Of a stretch of 54,981 bases of DNA, positions 36,753 to 45,744 are shown one piece after another. Source of the stretch: Megalodesulfovibrio gigas DSM 1382 = ATCC 19364 (GTDB taxonomy: Bacteria > Desulfobacterota > Desulfovibrionia > Desulfovibrionales > Desulfovibrionaceae); the NCBI RefSeq assembly GCF_000468495.1, contig NC_022444.1, positions 482,728-537,708 on the forward strand, written 5' to 3'. A program made the position numbers and the translations under genes. Every line of letters begins with the position of its first letter. Position 1 is the first letter of the stretch. The notes under the pieces are model-generated. The model ran no database searches. It was not told the DNA's origin and saw only the letters and a program-made list of their open reading frames with translations.

Positions 36753-37734
36753 CGCCCCGACCCCATCCATCTGGGCCGGGCTGCGTGCCGAGAGGCCGGC
36801 GCATGACGATGCCCTGGCCACGGCACCTGCCGGAACCATGCCCGATGGCCGCGAGATTCTCTACGGCATCGACCGCCGTTCCGATCTTCACCTGCTGATC
36901 CCGGTCGACGGCGGCCCTCCCGGAGACATGCCGCAGGACCTGCAGGGGCTTCGGGGCCGCCACCGTCTCGTCGAGGGCCAGCGCCACTGCTTGGATCTCG
37001 TGGCCGCTGCCGCCCACGAGCGTCTCTTCTCCCCCCTGGTCGGCGAGGTGCTGACCGCCGTGCTCGACCAGAACCGCTCGCGATGGAAGGCGGTCAACTC
37101 CATCATCCGTGCCTGGCAGTCGGCCTGGAAGCCCACCATCCCCGAGATGAGCAAGGCGGTCCAGGTCGGCCTGTTCGGCGAGCTGCTGACCCTCAAGGAG
37201 ATCATGATCCCGGCGCTCGGCCCGGAGTCGATCCACAGCTGGAGCGGCCCGGATTCTGAGCGGCACGATTTCGTCGGCCCCGCGGTGCACCTGGAGGTGA
37301 AGACCACGCGCAAGGACCGGCATGTGCATGAGATCTCACGGGTCGACCAGCTCGATGTCCCCGAGGGCAGGAGGCTCATCCTCGTCTCGATCCTCCTCGA
37401 GGAATCCGCCGCGGGGACAGAGTCGGTTGCCTCGAAGATGGACGAGATCATCGACCTAGTCCGCGGAGATCCCGCCGCGTCCGACGAGTTCATGGCCAGG
37501 ATGATCCGGCTCGGCTGGAACGAGGAGCTGCGGCGCTCGGGCCAGCTGCTGCACTTCCACCTCCGCGGGTCGCACATCTACGAGGTCAACGACCTGTTCC
37601 CCCGCCTGCCAGCCGGGTTCGTCCCTCCCGAGGGCGTGGTGGCAATCCGCTATACCATCGATTTGACCAATCTGCCGTTTCTTGGGGTTGATGATGCGAT
37701 CGAGGTTGTGCGAGGCGGATGCTGCCAGGATTAG
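36745..37734 (+). CDS. PD-(D/E)XK-motif protein (DUF4420), candidate restriction nuclease
   Basis: 329 residues. The core reads GLFGELLTLKEI (~150), HDFVG (~175) and HLEVKTTRKDRH (~183), which fits the E ... D ... ExK arrangement of PD-(D/E)XK nucleases. The family is regularly encoded after Z1 and GHKL genes. It probably cleaves DNA that lacks the partner methylation. It begins 8 bp inside the Z1 gene (ATG 36745) and ends 40 bp from the convergent gajB stop. The upstream part of the frame before 36745 is only shadow coding. Confidence 0.8.
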   Translation: MSDAPTPSIWAGLRAERPAHDDALATAPAGTMPDGREILYGIDRRSDLHLLIPVDGGPPGDMPQDLQGLRGRHRLVEGQRHCLDLVAAAAHERLFSPLVGEVLTAVLDQNRSRWKAVNSIIRAWQSAWKPTIPEMSKAVQVGLFGELLTLKEIMIPALGPESIHSWSGPDSERHDFVGPAVHLEVKTTRKDRHVHEISRVDQLDVPEGRRLILVSILLEESAAGTESVASKMDEIIDLVRGDPAASDEFMARMIRLGWNEELRRSGQLLHFHLRGSHIYEVNDLFPRLPAGFVPPEGVVAIRYTIDLTNLPFLGVDDAIEVVRGGCCQD

Positions 37735-37774
37735 CAAGCTTACCTCGCGGGTATTCATGAAGTTGCAGTCTGCC

Positions 37775-39622
37775 TTAAGGAATCAACTCTTGTCCCCTAA
37801 TGCGAAGCAGACCGACTGGTTGCAGCAGTCGCTCAATCCAATCCACCGGTTGGCCACGTCCCGAACAGAACGTGAAAAAGGCTCTCTGTCGAGCTCTCGT
37901 GAACGCGACAAAAAATGAACTCAGCTCCTCCTTGCGGTTTTGTCTTAGACTCCACCATGTTTGATTGTCGAGACCGTAGAAAATCATCGTATGGAATTCC
38001 AGCCCTTTGCTCTTATGAATTGTCATCAGCACAACCTGGCCAAGACCTTCGAATTCGTCGAGCAATGTCGGCCAGTCCGTGCCAACTGACGCACATTCCT
38101 TAAGCAATGTAATAATTCCGCCCCATACTCGATCAAAGTCCTGTTGGCGATTGTATTGCGGGAAGGCATTCCGAATTGATTCAGGTCGAATAGAACCAAG
38201 AACAGTAAGCGCCACGGCCTCGGCGATGACATCCGTTGGCTGGCAATTTTGCATGGTTGCCCGCAAAGTGCGAACCATGGCGTCCAAGCGCCGATGCAGT
38301 TTCTGCAATGCCTTATCGTCTTCTGAGCCTATTGCCTCCAAGAACTGAAGGTTTCGTACGGTGGCCTCCCAATTTTCGGGGCTGCGAGTGGTGCTTCCCA
38401 GGCGCAAAATTGGAAGCAAAATTTGTGTGAGCTCCTCGCTCAACACGTCCTGTATGGAAATACCACCGATATCCCGCGCGAGGTTTCTCAGTCGGAGGCC
38501 TTTCTGAATAAATGCCAGAGAGAGCTTTGCTTCGATCTCCTTGGCGCGCATTCGAACAAGAACTGCTGTTTTGTGCGGTTCCACGACGTTATTCTCTACT
38601 TCCCGGGCAAGCCATGATGCCAGCATCTCGGCCTCTTGAGCCTCCGTGTCAAATTGCCAGATGGCGGCGATTTCGCCCCCCACCGTACGCTTGGCTCGCG
38701 CAACAGGAGTTACGACATTCTGATCAATTTGCCTTGCAATCACATGCTGAATGCGGACAAGCTCTTTATGAGAACGCCAGTTGCAGAGCAATTGGATACG
38801 GCATGCATCATGGTCCGTCGAAAACCTCTGAAAGGCATCGGGCATGGCTCCTGCCCATCCCATAATGCGTTGCTTGTCATCTCCAACAGCTGTCATGTTC
38901 GGGCTTGCTCCATGAAATGCTGCTCGGAGCAACTCATACTGTGGCCCGGTGATGTCCTGAAATTCATCGAGAAAAATAACTGGGTAGGTTATCTGCAAGG
39001 CACGTCGAATAAATACGTTCTCCTTCAAGAGCAACAACACAAGCCGCTTGATCATAGGAAATGAAAGTAGGACCTCGCGCTGGTATTGCGACTGCCAGTA
39101 CGAGCGTACCGCTCGCACATTGAGGTCATCACCTTCGAGTGGCAAATCTGTTGTAATGACCAGTGACTCAAGCTGCTGTGCATTGACATACGGGATATTG
39201 TGTTCCTTTATTGCTTCCTGATAATCTTTCTGACCCGGCATTACGATGCGATAGTCAGAAGGAGGCTGGAATTCTCCCGGAATGGCTGCCCTGAAGCGAT
39301 CAAGCAGCCCCTTTGCAAACGCGTCGAACGTAAATGAATGGAAACGCCTCGCCTGCTCGGGAGTACAACGCTTCTCCAAACGCATTGTAAGGTTTCGAGC
39401 GGCATCGCGCTTGAAACTGATCGCCAGAATCCGCTTTGGGGAGGGGCAAATTCCAGTTTGCAAGAGGTAGGCCGCTTTCTGGGCCAGGAATTCCGTCTTG
39501 CCGGCTCCCGCTCCTGCGGTAACCAGAACGCACCGAGAGGTCTCCCTAAGGGCCTCCCAGGCTCCCGGCTCAAGGTCTTCTACGCCCTGAGGCCTCCAGT
39601 CAGCAGGATAAACGAGGCTCAT
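37775..39622 (-). CDS. gajB: Gabija helicase GajB (UvrD/Rep family)
   Basis: 615 residues, superfamily 1A helicase. Q-like/Walker A VTAGAGAGKTEF (~35-45), Walker B VIFLDEFQDITGPQ, motif III-like VGDDKQRIMGWAGA, motif V MTIHKSKGLEFHT and motif VI FVAFTRARQRAFF are all present. Directly behind an OLD nuclease, this is the Gabija antiphage arrangement, in which GajB senses DNA ends or nucleotide loss and activates GajA. It is about 120 residues longer than the first described GajB. ATG 39622 is 4 bp after the gajA stop; a start at 39664 would overlap gajA and add 14 residues. Confidence 0.85.
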   Translation of the reverse strand: MSLVYPADWRPQGVEDLEPGAWEALRETSRCVLVTAGAGAGKTEFLAQKAAYLLQTGICPSPKRILAISFKRDAARNLTMRLEKRCTPEQARRFHSFTFDAFAKGLLDRFRAAIPGEFQPPSDYRIVMPGQKDYQEAIKEHNIPYVNAQQLESLVITTDLPLEGDDLNVRAVRSYWQSQYQREVLLSFPMIKRLVLLLLKENVFIRRALQITYPVIFLDEFQDITGPQYELLRAAFHGASPNMTAVGDDKQRIMGWAGAMPDAFQRFSTDHDACRIQLLCNWRSHKELVRIQHVIARQIDQNVVTPVARAKRTVGGEIAAIWQFDTEAQEAEMLASWLAREVENNVVEPHKTAVLVRMRAKEIEAKLSLAFIQKGLRLRNLARDIGGISIQDVLSEELTQILLPILRLGSTTRSPENWEATVRNLQFLEAIGSEDDKALQKLHRRLDAMVRTLRATMQNCQPTDVIAEAVALTVLGSIRPESIRNAFPQYNRQQDFDRVWGGIITLLKECASVGTDWPTLLDEFEGLGQVVLMTIHKSKGLEFHTMIFYGLDNQTWWSLRQNRKEELSSFFVAFTRARQRAFFTFCSGRGQPVDWIERLLQPVGLLRIRGQELIP

Positions 39623-39626
39623 GGGA

Positions 39627-41600
39627 TTATTCCGGAAGGCTGAGCGCCTGACGGATAGTGGCAATCAATCGTTTGAGTTCCTGAGGCGCATTGCGTGCAA
39701 GCTCCTTGGGGGAAATTCGGGTAAGGGCTGCAATGTGGGTCTCAGGCTTGCTTCTGCTTAGGAACAGATACGGGTACCAGGAGAATTTTTCATCGTAGCT
39801 ATCGTCATAGAGGTCCGGGTTGCCATTCTCCTTCAGTGACATCTTTATCTTATTAGCTACCGCCTTTTCGCCCATGCGCGGCCCTCCCCCACCAGGGTTT
39901 GGAACCCGGTAGGCTTCTGGAAAGGCGGAGAGCATCGCAAAATCGAGGTCAAGGGGATGGGAGAAAAAAACGTTCTCCTCGGCGAGCGCCTTGATCCAGT
40001 CATGGCCGTTGTCTAGCAGCTCTTGATCATGCAATGTGCCTAGGGCGTCAGGGTCTGCCGACCCAAAGAGCACATGATCATTTTTCGACAAATCAACCCC
40101 ATTTTCTTGCAGGGCAGCTACGATGCGTTGCACCGTTTTTGCGCCGCCATGCTGACGCCCAAGGTCCAGATCAAGAAGCGTTGCGTATGGTATGCCTAGC
40201 TTCGAAAGCAGTTTCCAGAAATGATCGACAAAACGACCACCGAGCGGAACTATTGGAACGAATGATGGATCAAGTGGTACCCCCATGGCCTCGGCAATTT
40301 TGGGAATCACAAGTCTCTCCGAATCTCCCTCGCCCAGCACCACGAATCGTGCAAAATAGAGCTCCGGGTAGGCTTTGACTGCGAGTCTGACATACTTGCT
40401 TGCCTCCTGATTATCTTTCGGGAGACTTAGCTTGCGCACGACAGCCTGCCGTTTATGGCGATTGAGACGGAAGTAGCGAACCTCTTCAGGCTCGATGCGA
40501 CTCATGATCGCTGGCGAGTGACTCGAAAGCATGACCTGGGCGTTTGGCATTGAGCCGATCTCTCTGCTCTGTGCAACAATGCGGGAAAGGAAAAACGGAG
40601 AAAGGTTGTTCTCAGGCTCCTCGATGGCCAGAAGCGTCAACTGAGTCCGGTGCAGTTTGTCGTGCTCAAAGGCGCATTCATCAGCAAGCTGGCTACAGGC
40701 CTCCTTTTCAGCTTCCAGTGCGGCGGCAGTCAAGGCAATGTGGAACAGCGACCGCTGGCCGTCGCTTAGATCAGCCATTTTGCGCTCGCGCCCTTCCTCG
40801 TCTGGCATAAAAATGAACTCGACCTTTCGCACCAGCTCCTCAAGTTTGCTGTCTACAAGTCTGAGGCCTGGCGTGGTGTCGGTGTCAGCCTCGTGGAGTT
40901 GTCGCCACCGTTCCGTGAGGTGGTGTATTATGAACCGCAATGGCTTTTCTTTTTCAAATAACCATTGTATCTTTTCAGCATACCACGAACTCTGTTTCCG
41001 GAACTTCTCGGACCAGCGGGCTGCCTGCCAAAGACGGCCCTTCAACAAATTCGCTACCTGACTTGATGCATCACGTGTCGCTGGAACATATATAAGCTGG
41101 ATGGCTCCCCGATCGAAAGCCTGAACTCTGGGGCAATCTTCCCACTTATACTCGTCGCTGAGGGTCGTTATCCATCGCACGTCTGTATCAACATTACCAT
41201 CATAGGTGCCGTCATCAATCCAGGTTGCGCGGAGTTGCATTCGCAACTTGAGCGGCTCGCCAGGGGCTGAAGCCACCATTTGTTGGAAATATTCCGGAAC
41301 AGCATCAGCTCGTTCATCGGGGTTGCCTTCTTCAAGTTCCGGAAAACCAAAGATCGCCTCAATGGACAGAGTTGCATCAGACTCCAATTCTGTGCAATTT
41401 TTGCCGATATGAAAATCGCGCCGCTGCACGGTTCGTTGGGCTTGTGTCACCCCAAACAGCCTGGAAAGAGCCAAAAAGCACGCGGTTTTTCCAGAACCGT
41501 TGCCGCCGACAAACGCGGTAACACCATCCTCAAAATGTATGGCTTTCGGCTTTGGCCCGAAGCACCGGAAGTTACATATGCGAATTTTTTCAAGCTTCAT
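39627..41600 (-). CDS. gajA: Gabija nuclease GajA (OLD family ATPase-TOPRIM)
   Basis: 657 residues. ABC-type ATPase: Walker A FVGGNGSGKTACF (~30-42), signature LSDGQRSLFH, Walker B LLAIEEPENNLSP, H-loop LSSHSPAIM. The C-terminal TOPRIM nuclease has the Glu in VLGEGDSERLVIPKI and the DxD in LLDLDLG. In Gabija, GajA is a site-specific nicking nuclease kept off by nucleotides. The ATG at 41600 precedes the SMC-like start MKLEKIRICNFRCF, the expected N-terminus; an upstream extension of 42 residues is not family-like. The gene is lower in GC than the flanking transfer genes. Confidence 0.87.
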   Translation of the reverse strand: MKLEKIRICNFRCFGPKPKAIHFEDGVTAFVGGNGSGKTACFLALSRLFGVTQAQRTVQRRDFHIGKNCTELESDATLSIEAIFGFPELEEGNPDERADAVPEYFQQMVASAPGEPLKLRMQLRATWIDDGTYDGNVDTDVRWITTLSDEYKWEDCPRVQAFDRGAIQLIYVPATRDASSQVANLLKGRLWQAARWSEKFRKQSSWYAEKIQWLFEKEKPLRFIIHHLTERWRQLHEADTDTTPGLRLVDSKLEELVRKVEFIFMPDEEGRERKMADLSDGQRSLFHIALTAAALEAEKEACSQLADECAFEHDKLHRTQLTLLAIEEPENNLSPFFLSRIVAQSREIGSMPNAQVMLSSHSPAIMSRIEPEEVRYFRLNRHKRQAVVRKLSLPKDNQEASKYVRLAVKAYPELYFARFVVLGEGDSERLVIPKIAEAMGVPLDPSFVPIVPLGGRFVDHFWKLLSKLGIPYATLLDLDLGRQHGGAKTVQRIVAALQENGVDLSKNDHVLFGSADPDALGTLHDQELLDNGHDWIKALAEENVFFSHPLDLDFAMLSAFPEAYRVPNPGGGGPRMGEKAVANKIKMSLKENGNPDLYDDSYDEKFSWYPYLFLSRSKPETHIAALTRISPKELARNAPQELKRLIATIRQALSLPE

Positions 41601-41778
41601 CAGTTTCTCACCGCAATGAAATGATGGCACCGAACAACCAAGCCAGCCAGCATTTCCCTCTATGCTTAGAGAATAAAGTAAAGATTGACAAATTCCAACA
41701 GGCCTCAGGGAGGAATTCCCCTTCATTCTCTATGAGTTTCATCGGTATACTCCAGTCCGGCGTATGTCTCGTTTGGTC

Positions 41779-42948
41779 TTACTTCCCAGGCAGCTCCGTC
41801 CCCCGCCCCATAATCTCCACATACTTTCCATAGCTGAACACCCTGTTCCGCCTCTGCGCCGTGAGTTCGCGCACGATGCCGAGGCTTTGCAGGTGGGCAA
41901 GGGATTTGTTGACCGTGGCTGCGGTGAGGCCGGTCTGCGCCACCAGCCAGCCAGCCGTGGCGATGGGGTGCGCCAACAGCGTCTGGTGCACCTGAAGGGC
42001 GGAAGGTGCGGCACGACCGAGGGTGGCGATCTCCAGGCGGTCCGCAGTGGCGAGACCGTTGATCTGCCGGGCTGTCTCCACCGCCTGCGAGGACGTGACG
42101 ATGACCGCCTCGGCGAAAAAGTCCAGCCACGCCTCCCAGTCTCCGGTCAGGCGCACGCCATTGAGCAGCTCGTAGTAGTACTGCCGGTGCGTCTTGAAAT
42201 AGAGACTGAGGTACAGCATTGGCAGCTGCAATACCTGCTGCTCGCAGAGGAGCAAGGTAATGAGCAGGCGGCCGAGGCGACCGTTGCCATCGAGGAACGG
42301 GTGGATGGTCTCGAACTGGACATGCGCCAAGGCGGCCTTGAGCAGCACCGGCGTCGGCTCGGGCTGGTCATGCAGGAAGAGTTCAAGCTGGCCCATGCAC
42401 TCCAGGACGCGCTCGGCTGGTGGAGGCACGAAGGCGGCGTTGCCAGGCCGCGTGCCACCAATCCAGTTCTGGCTGCGCCGGAATTCGCCCGGAGACTGCG
42501 CCGCCCCGCGCCCTTTGGCAAGCAACACCCCGTGAATTTCCTTGAGCAGTCGCAGGGAGAGCGGGAAACCCTCGGCCAGGCGGCGCAAGCCATGATCAAG
42601 CGCGGCGACGTAGTTGCTGACCTCGCGGACGTCGTCGAGAGGGACGCCCGGCTCCTGATCCAGCTCGAAGAGCAGCAGGTCCGAGAGCGACGACTGCGTG
42701 CCCTCAATCATGGACGAGAGCACCGCCTCCTTGCGGACATACATATACAGAAAGAGGGAGGTGTCGGGCAGCAACGTGGAGACGCTATCCAGCCGGCCCA
42801 GCGCCAATAGCGCCTGGTCGAACTTGTCGCGCAGCTGCGGAGCCCAGTCGATGGGCGGCCGCGGCGGCAAGGGCGCGGGTACAAAGGCCTGGACCTTCTC
42901 GCCGGCGGTGGTGGTCGTCTCGTAGTGGCCCTGGAGGTTGCGTTTCAT
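41779..42948 (-). CDS. Fic-domain AMP transferase with self-inhibitory motif
   Basis: 389 residues. The Fic active-site motif HPFLDGNGRLGR is complete (~215-226) with its catalytic His, and an N-terminal SSMIEGTQ at about residue 80 matches the (S/T)xxxE(G/N) inhibitory helix of class II Fic proteins. A C-terminal winged helix (AGWLVAQTGLTAATVNKSLAHL) follows. Such proteins transfer AMP to target Ser/Thr/Tyr and are held off until the helix moves. Common cargo on integrative elements; no neighbouring antitoxin is needed or seen. Target unknown. Confidence 0.88.
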   Translation of the reverse strand: MKRNLQGHYETTTTAGEKVQAFVPAPLPPRPPIDWAPQLRDKFDQALLALGRLDSVSTLLPDTSLFLYMYVRKEAVLSSMIEGTQSSLSDLLLFELDQEPGVPLDDVREVSNYVAALDHGLRRLAEGFPLSLRLLKEIHGVLLAKGRGAAQSPGEFRRSQNWIGGTRPGNAAFVPPPAERVLECMGQLELFLHDQPEPTPVLLKAALAHVQFETIHPFLDGNGRLGRLLITLLLCEQQVLQLPMLYLSLYFKTHRQYYYELLNGVRLTGDWEAWLDFFAEAVIVTSSQAVETARQINGLATADRLEIATLGRAAPSALQVHQTLLAHPIATAGWLVAQTGLTAATVNKSLAHLQSLGIVRELTAQRRNRVFSYGKYVEIMGRGTELPGK

Positions 42949-43056
42949 AAAGGCGGCGCGAGGGTAAAATAAGGATCAAGACTGTTTCAGGAAGACTGCG
43001 GTATCTAAAATAGCGTGCTGGCTTGTTTTAGGCAAGGCTCCCCGTGCCGAGCAACA

Positions 43057-43377
43057 TTATTTCTGCCGGGTCAATCTCTTCCCATTGGTCAGCAACGAGT
43101 CGTCGGCCTTCACGTGCGAGAACTGGACTGTACCGACACCGTTGGAGACGTGAAGGACGTCTCCGCTGAGGGTGGCGGGGAATTCCTTGGGCTGCTCCTT
43201 GCCGCGAAGCATGACGAGAATGAAGGAGTCGCCATTGCGCTTGATTTCAATCGAGTAGACCTTGCTGCGCCACGAGCCGATGAATTCTGAACCTTTTCTT
43301 GCAGTCAGGTTGTCTTCACTGCATCCGCTCATGAAAATGAGGCAAAGCACCAGCATGATCGGTATGAATTGCCGCAT
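43057..43377 (-). CDS. Small lipoprotein of the transfer region
   Basis: 106 residues. A lipoprotein signal, MRQFIPIMLVLCLIFMSGC, ends in the lipobox Cys at residue 19. The remainder is a small beta-rich domain (EFIGSWRSKVYSIEIKRNG, then FPATLSGDVLHVSNG), like the lipocalin-ish lipoproteins often found beside conjugation genes. AAGGAG lies 8 bases before the ATG. It could protect the cell surface or act in entry exclusion, but neither is shown. Confidence 0.6.
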   Translation of the reverse strand: MRQFIPIMLVLCLIFMSGCSEDNLTARKGSEFIGSWRSKVYSIEIKRNGDSFILVMLRGKEQPKEFPATLSGDVLHVSNGVGTVQFSHVKADDSLLTNGKRLTRQK

Positions 43378-43404
43378 CGTTCACTCCTTGCAACTGACAT
43401 GAAG

Positions 43405-45531
43405 TTACAGTTTCACGCCATTCTCTTGCGTCTTCGCCCGCGGAGCCTTTGCCTTTGCAATCCCTTGCTGCAGATCCCTCCTCACGGCCTCCAGTCCCCT
43501 CGCTTGGTGCAGGTCGTTCCAGTCCGTCAGCCCCCTGGCCTTTTCCTGCGCCGAGGATTCCGGCGCGATGACCTTACCACCCACGGCCTTGGCGGCGCGG
43601 GTGGCTTTTTCGAGGCCCACGTTTGACGACAGAGCGTGGTCATTGTCGGCCATGAGCAGGATGGGTGCGGTGGGGTGCCTGTCGCGCAGAGCCTGAGCCA
43701 CGGGGGTGAGGTTGCCGGCGTCGAAAGCGGCGACTGTGGGCAGACCGGTAGATTGGTGGATGCTGGCGGCCGTGGCAAACCCCTCGGCGATGCAGATGGG
43801 GGAACTCGGGTCCTTGCTCAGCATCCCGTCGGGGTCAATGAGGAAGAACGCGCCCTGTTTGCGGCTGCCGGGCTCGAAGCGCTTTCCTTCGGGGCCGATG
43901 GTCTGGATGGTTTGGATAGTGCCGTCGATGTCGCAGCCGGGGACGAGGAGACGGCCCTGCTCGTCCATGCGCGTGCCCAGGGGCGGGATGCCCTTGGCCT
44001 CCAGATAGGCCTGTTCCGGCGAGGCCGGGGCAGCGCGGTCGAAGGTCTCGCGCGCACGGGTCGCGGCCCTGGCGTGCTGTTCCTGCAAGGCGACCTGCCG
44101 GGCCTCGCGGCGCTGGGCGGCCTCGGTCTGGAGAGCTGCCTTTTGCTCGGGCGTCAGGACATGGCCCGTGGCCTTCCAAATCTGTTTCTCGCCGGTCTTG
44201 TGGTTCTGGATGAAGCCGGCCGGGACGCCGTCCAGGTGGCCCTGATAGGCCCCGTCCGGTTTATGAGACGGGCCGTTGAAGAGCGGAACGCGATGGATCT
44301 GGCCGTCCATGATCGGATCGCGCCCGCCAAGATCCAGGCCGGCCTCCCGCAGGGCCTGGCCGAATTCCGCATGCGGCGACAAGGTCGGCTCTACCGCCGG
44401 GACTTGCTCCGGCAGCCAAGGCTTCAGGGGCGCGAGATCAACGCCAGCCGGGGCAAACCAGAGCTTGGCCGCAGGATCCCACTTCGCGCCCAGGGCCTTG
44501 GCCTGGTTCTTCTGACGATAGGGCACCGCCAGGAAGGTCTTTTCCACTGCGAGCTCCGCCTGTTTGGACTTCTCTGGGATGTTGGACTCCAATGAGACAT
44601 CCGGCGCGGGCCGGTCCTGCTGGCGTGTCTCGATGTGCTTCTGCTGCTCCAGTTCCATGACGAAGTGCTTGATTTTCTCCGCATCCCGACAGGCGCGGAC
44701 GATTTCGAAGGAGTCCTCCTTGAGGATCGAGACCCAGGAATCGACGTAGGACAGGTGCTGGCCGGGATCGTGGCCGATGCCCAGGTCCTGACCGAGCATC
44801 CAGGAGGCGATTTCCGCGCGCAGCTCCTCGCGGGCGTAGGTCTGGGAGCCGAAGGGGCCGTATTCCCGGTCCAGGCGCGAGGGATGGCCCGTCCAGTGGC
44901 CAAGCTCGTGCAAAGCGGTGGCGTAGTAGCCGTCTGCGGCGGGGAACTGCTCTCGGGGTGGCAGTTCGATGCGGTCCTTCAGGGGGCTGTAAAAGGCCCG
45001 GTTGCGCTGATTGTGCAGGATTTGCGCGCCGGAATTGGCCAGGATTGCCTCGGCCTTCTGGTGCGGATCCCAGGCATGGGCCACGGTCTTGGGGTCGAAG
45101 GGCGGCACGTCGCCGTCCAGCTGGCTGGCGTGGAAGACCGAGGAGAACCGGATGATGGGTCGCGCCAGCTCGACTTCCTGCGTCAGGGGTGCGCCGTTGT
45201 CGCCGAGCACCGGCTTGCCGTCGCCATCCAACACCCTTTCTTCCTTGGAGAACTGCCAAAAGACGATGGCCTGGCTTTTCTCGCCCTTGTGCACGCGGCA
45301 GTCCAGGGTATTGGCCTGATTGAGGGTCATCCAACGTGGGTCCTCGAAGCCACGGCGGGAGAGCATGACCCGGTTGATGCCCTTGTAAATCGTGCCCGAG
45401 ACGGGATTGAAGGGCGCGTGCAGCGTGCCGGCCTGCCAGGGCCGGACCCAGGGCGCGGTGCCCTTCTGCAGGTCCTCGATGATCTGGGCGGCGAAGGTCT
45501 CGTGGAAGGGCGGCTTGTCAGCTTTCGCCAT
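43405..45531 (-). CDS. traC: TraC/ArdC-type transfer protein: ssDNA-binding zincin plus TOPRIM primase domain
   Basis: 708 residues. Residues 1-130 resemble the ArdC/TraC N-terminal ssDNA-binding domain. A zincin site ALHELGHWTGHPSR sits at ~206-219 with a following Glu. A DUF5710-like unit (AVPYRQKNQAKALGAKWDP) is at ~330. The C-terminal third is a TOPRIM primase region with PICIAEGFATAASIH and LLMADNDHAL. RP4 TraC and the antirestriction protein ArdC share this build: a primase sent with the DNA that also protects incoming single strands. ATG 45531 is preferred over a GTG three codons upstream. Confidence 0.82.
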   Translation of the reverse strand: MAKADKPPFHETFAAQIIEDLQKGTAPWVRPWQAGTLHAPFNPVSGTIYKGINRVMLSRRGFEDPRWMTLNQANTLDCRVHKGEKSQAIVFWQFSKEERVLDGDGKPVLGDNGAPLTQEVELARPIIRFSSVFHASQLDGDVPPFDPKTVAHAWDPHQKAEAILANSGAQILHNQRNRAFYSPLKDRIELPPREQFPAADGYYATALHELGHWTGHPSRLDREYGPFGSQTYAREELRAEIASWMLGQDLGIGHDPGQHLSYVDSWVSILKEDSFEIVRACRDAEKIKHFVMELEQQKHIETRQQDRPAPDVSLESNIPEKSKQAELAVEKTFLAVPYRQKNQAKALGAKWDPAAKLWFAPAGVDLAPLKPWLPEQVPAVEPTLSPHAEFGQALREAGLDLGGRDPIMDGQIHRVPLFNGPSHKPDGAYQGHLDGVPAGFIQNHKTGEKQIWKATGHVLTPEQKAALQTEAAQRREARQVALQEQHARAATRARETFDRAAPASPEQAYLEAKGIPPLGTRMDEQGRLLVPGCDIDGTIQTIQTIGPEGKRFEPGSRKQGAFFLIDPDGMLSKDPSSPICIAEGFATAASIHQSTGLPTVAAFDAGNLTPVAQALRDRHPTAPILLMADNDHALSSNVGLEKATRAAKAVGGKVIAPESSAQEKARGLTDWNDLHQARGLEAVRRDLQQGIAKAKAPRAKTQENGVKL

Positions 45532-45736
45532 GGTCCCCACCTTCCTCGCTCATGACCTCATCACTATCATCCAAGTCCTCCAGAGCCACTGCGTCTTCGA
45601 CGAACGCGCCCATGCAATCGGCGACGTCGGGATCCACGGGCACGCCCATGGCCGGGTCGGCCGAGGCCTGGCGGTCCACCATGCGGGCCGCGGCGAGAAG
45701 GCGATCTCTTTCCTGTTTTTCTTCACGATGCTGCAT
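45518..45736 (-). CDS. Small acidic transfer-region protein, unknown function
   Basis: 72 residues, strongly acidic at the end (DDSDEVMSEEGGDHGES). It has an excellent AGGAGG five bases before the ATG, starts 9 bp after traF's stop, and overlaps the primase start by 14 bp, so it is very likely translated as part of traG-traF-orf-traC. RP4 has a small traD/traE region in this place, but no homology can be shown by eye. Confidence 0.55.
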   Translation of the reverse strand: MQHREEKQERDRLLAAARMVDRQASADPAMGVPVDPDVADCMGAFVEDAVALEDLDDSDEVMSEEGGDHGES

Positions 45737-45744
45737 GCTTCCTC

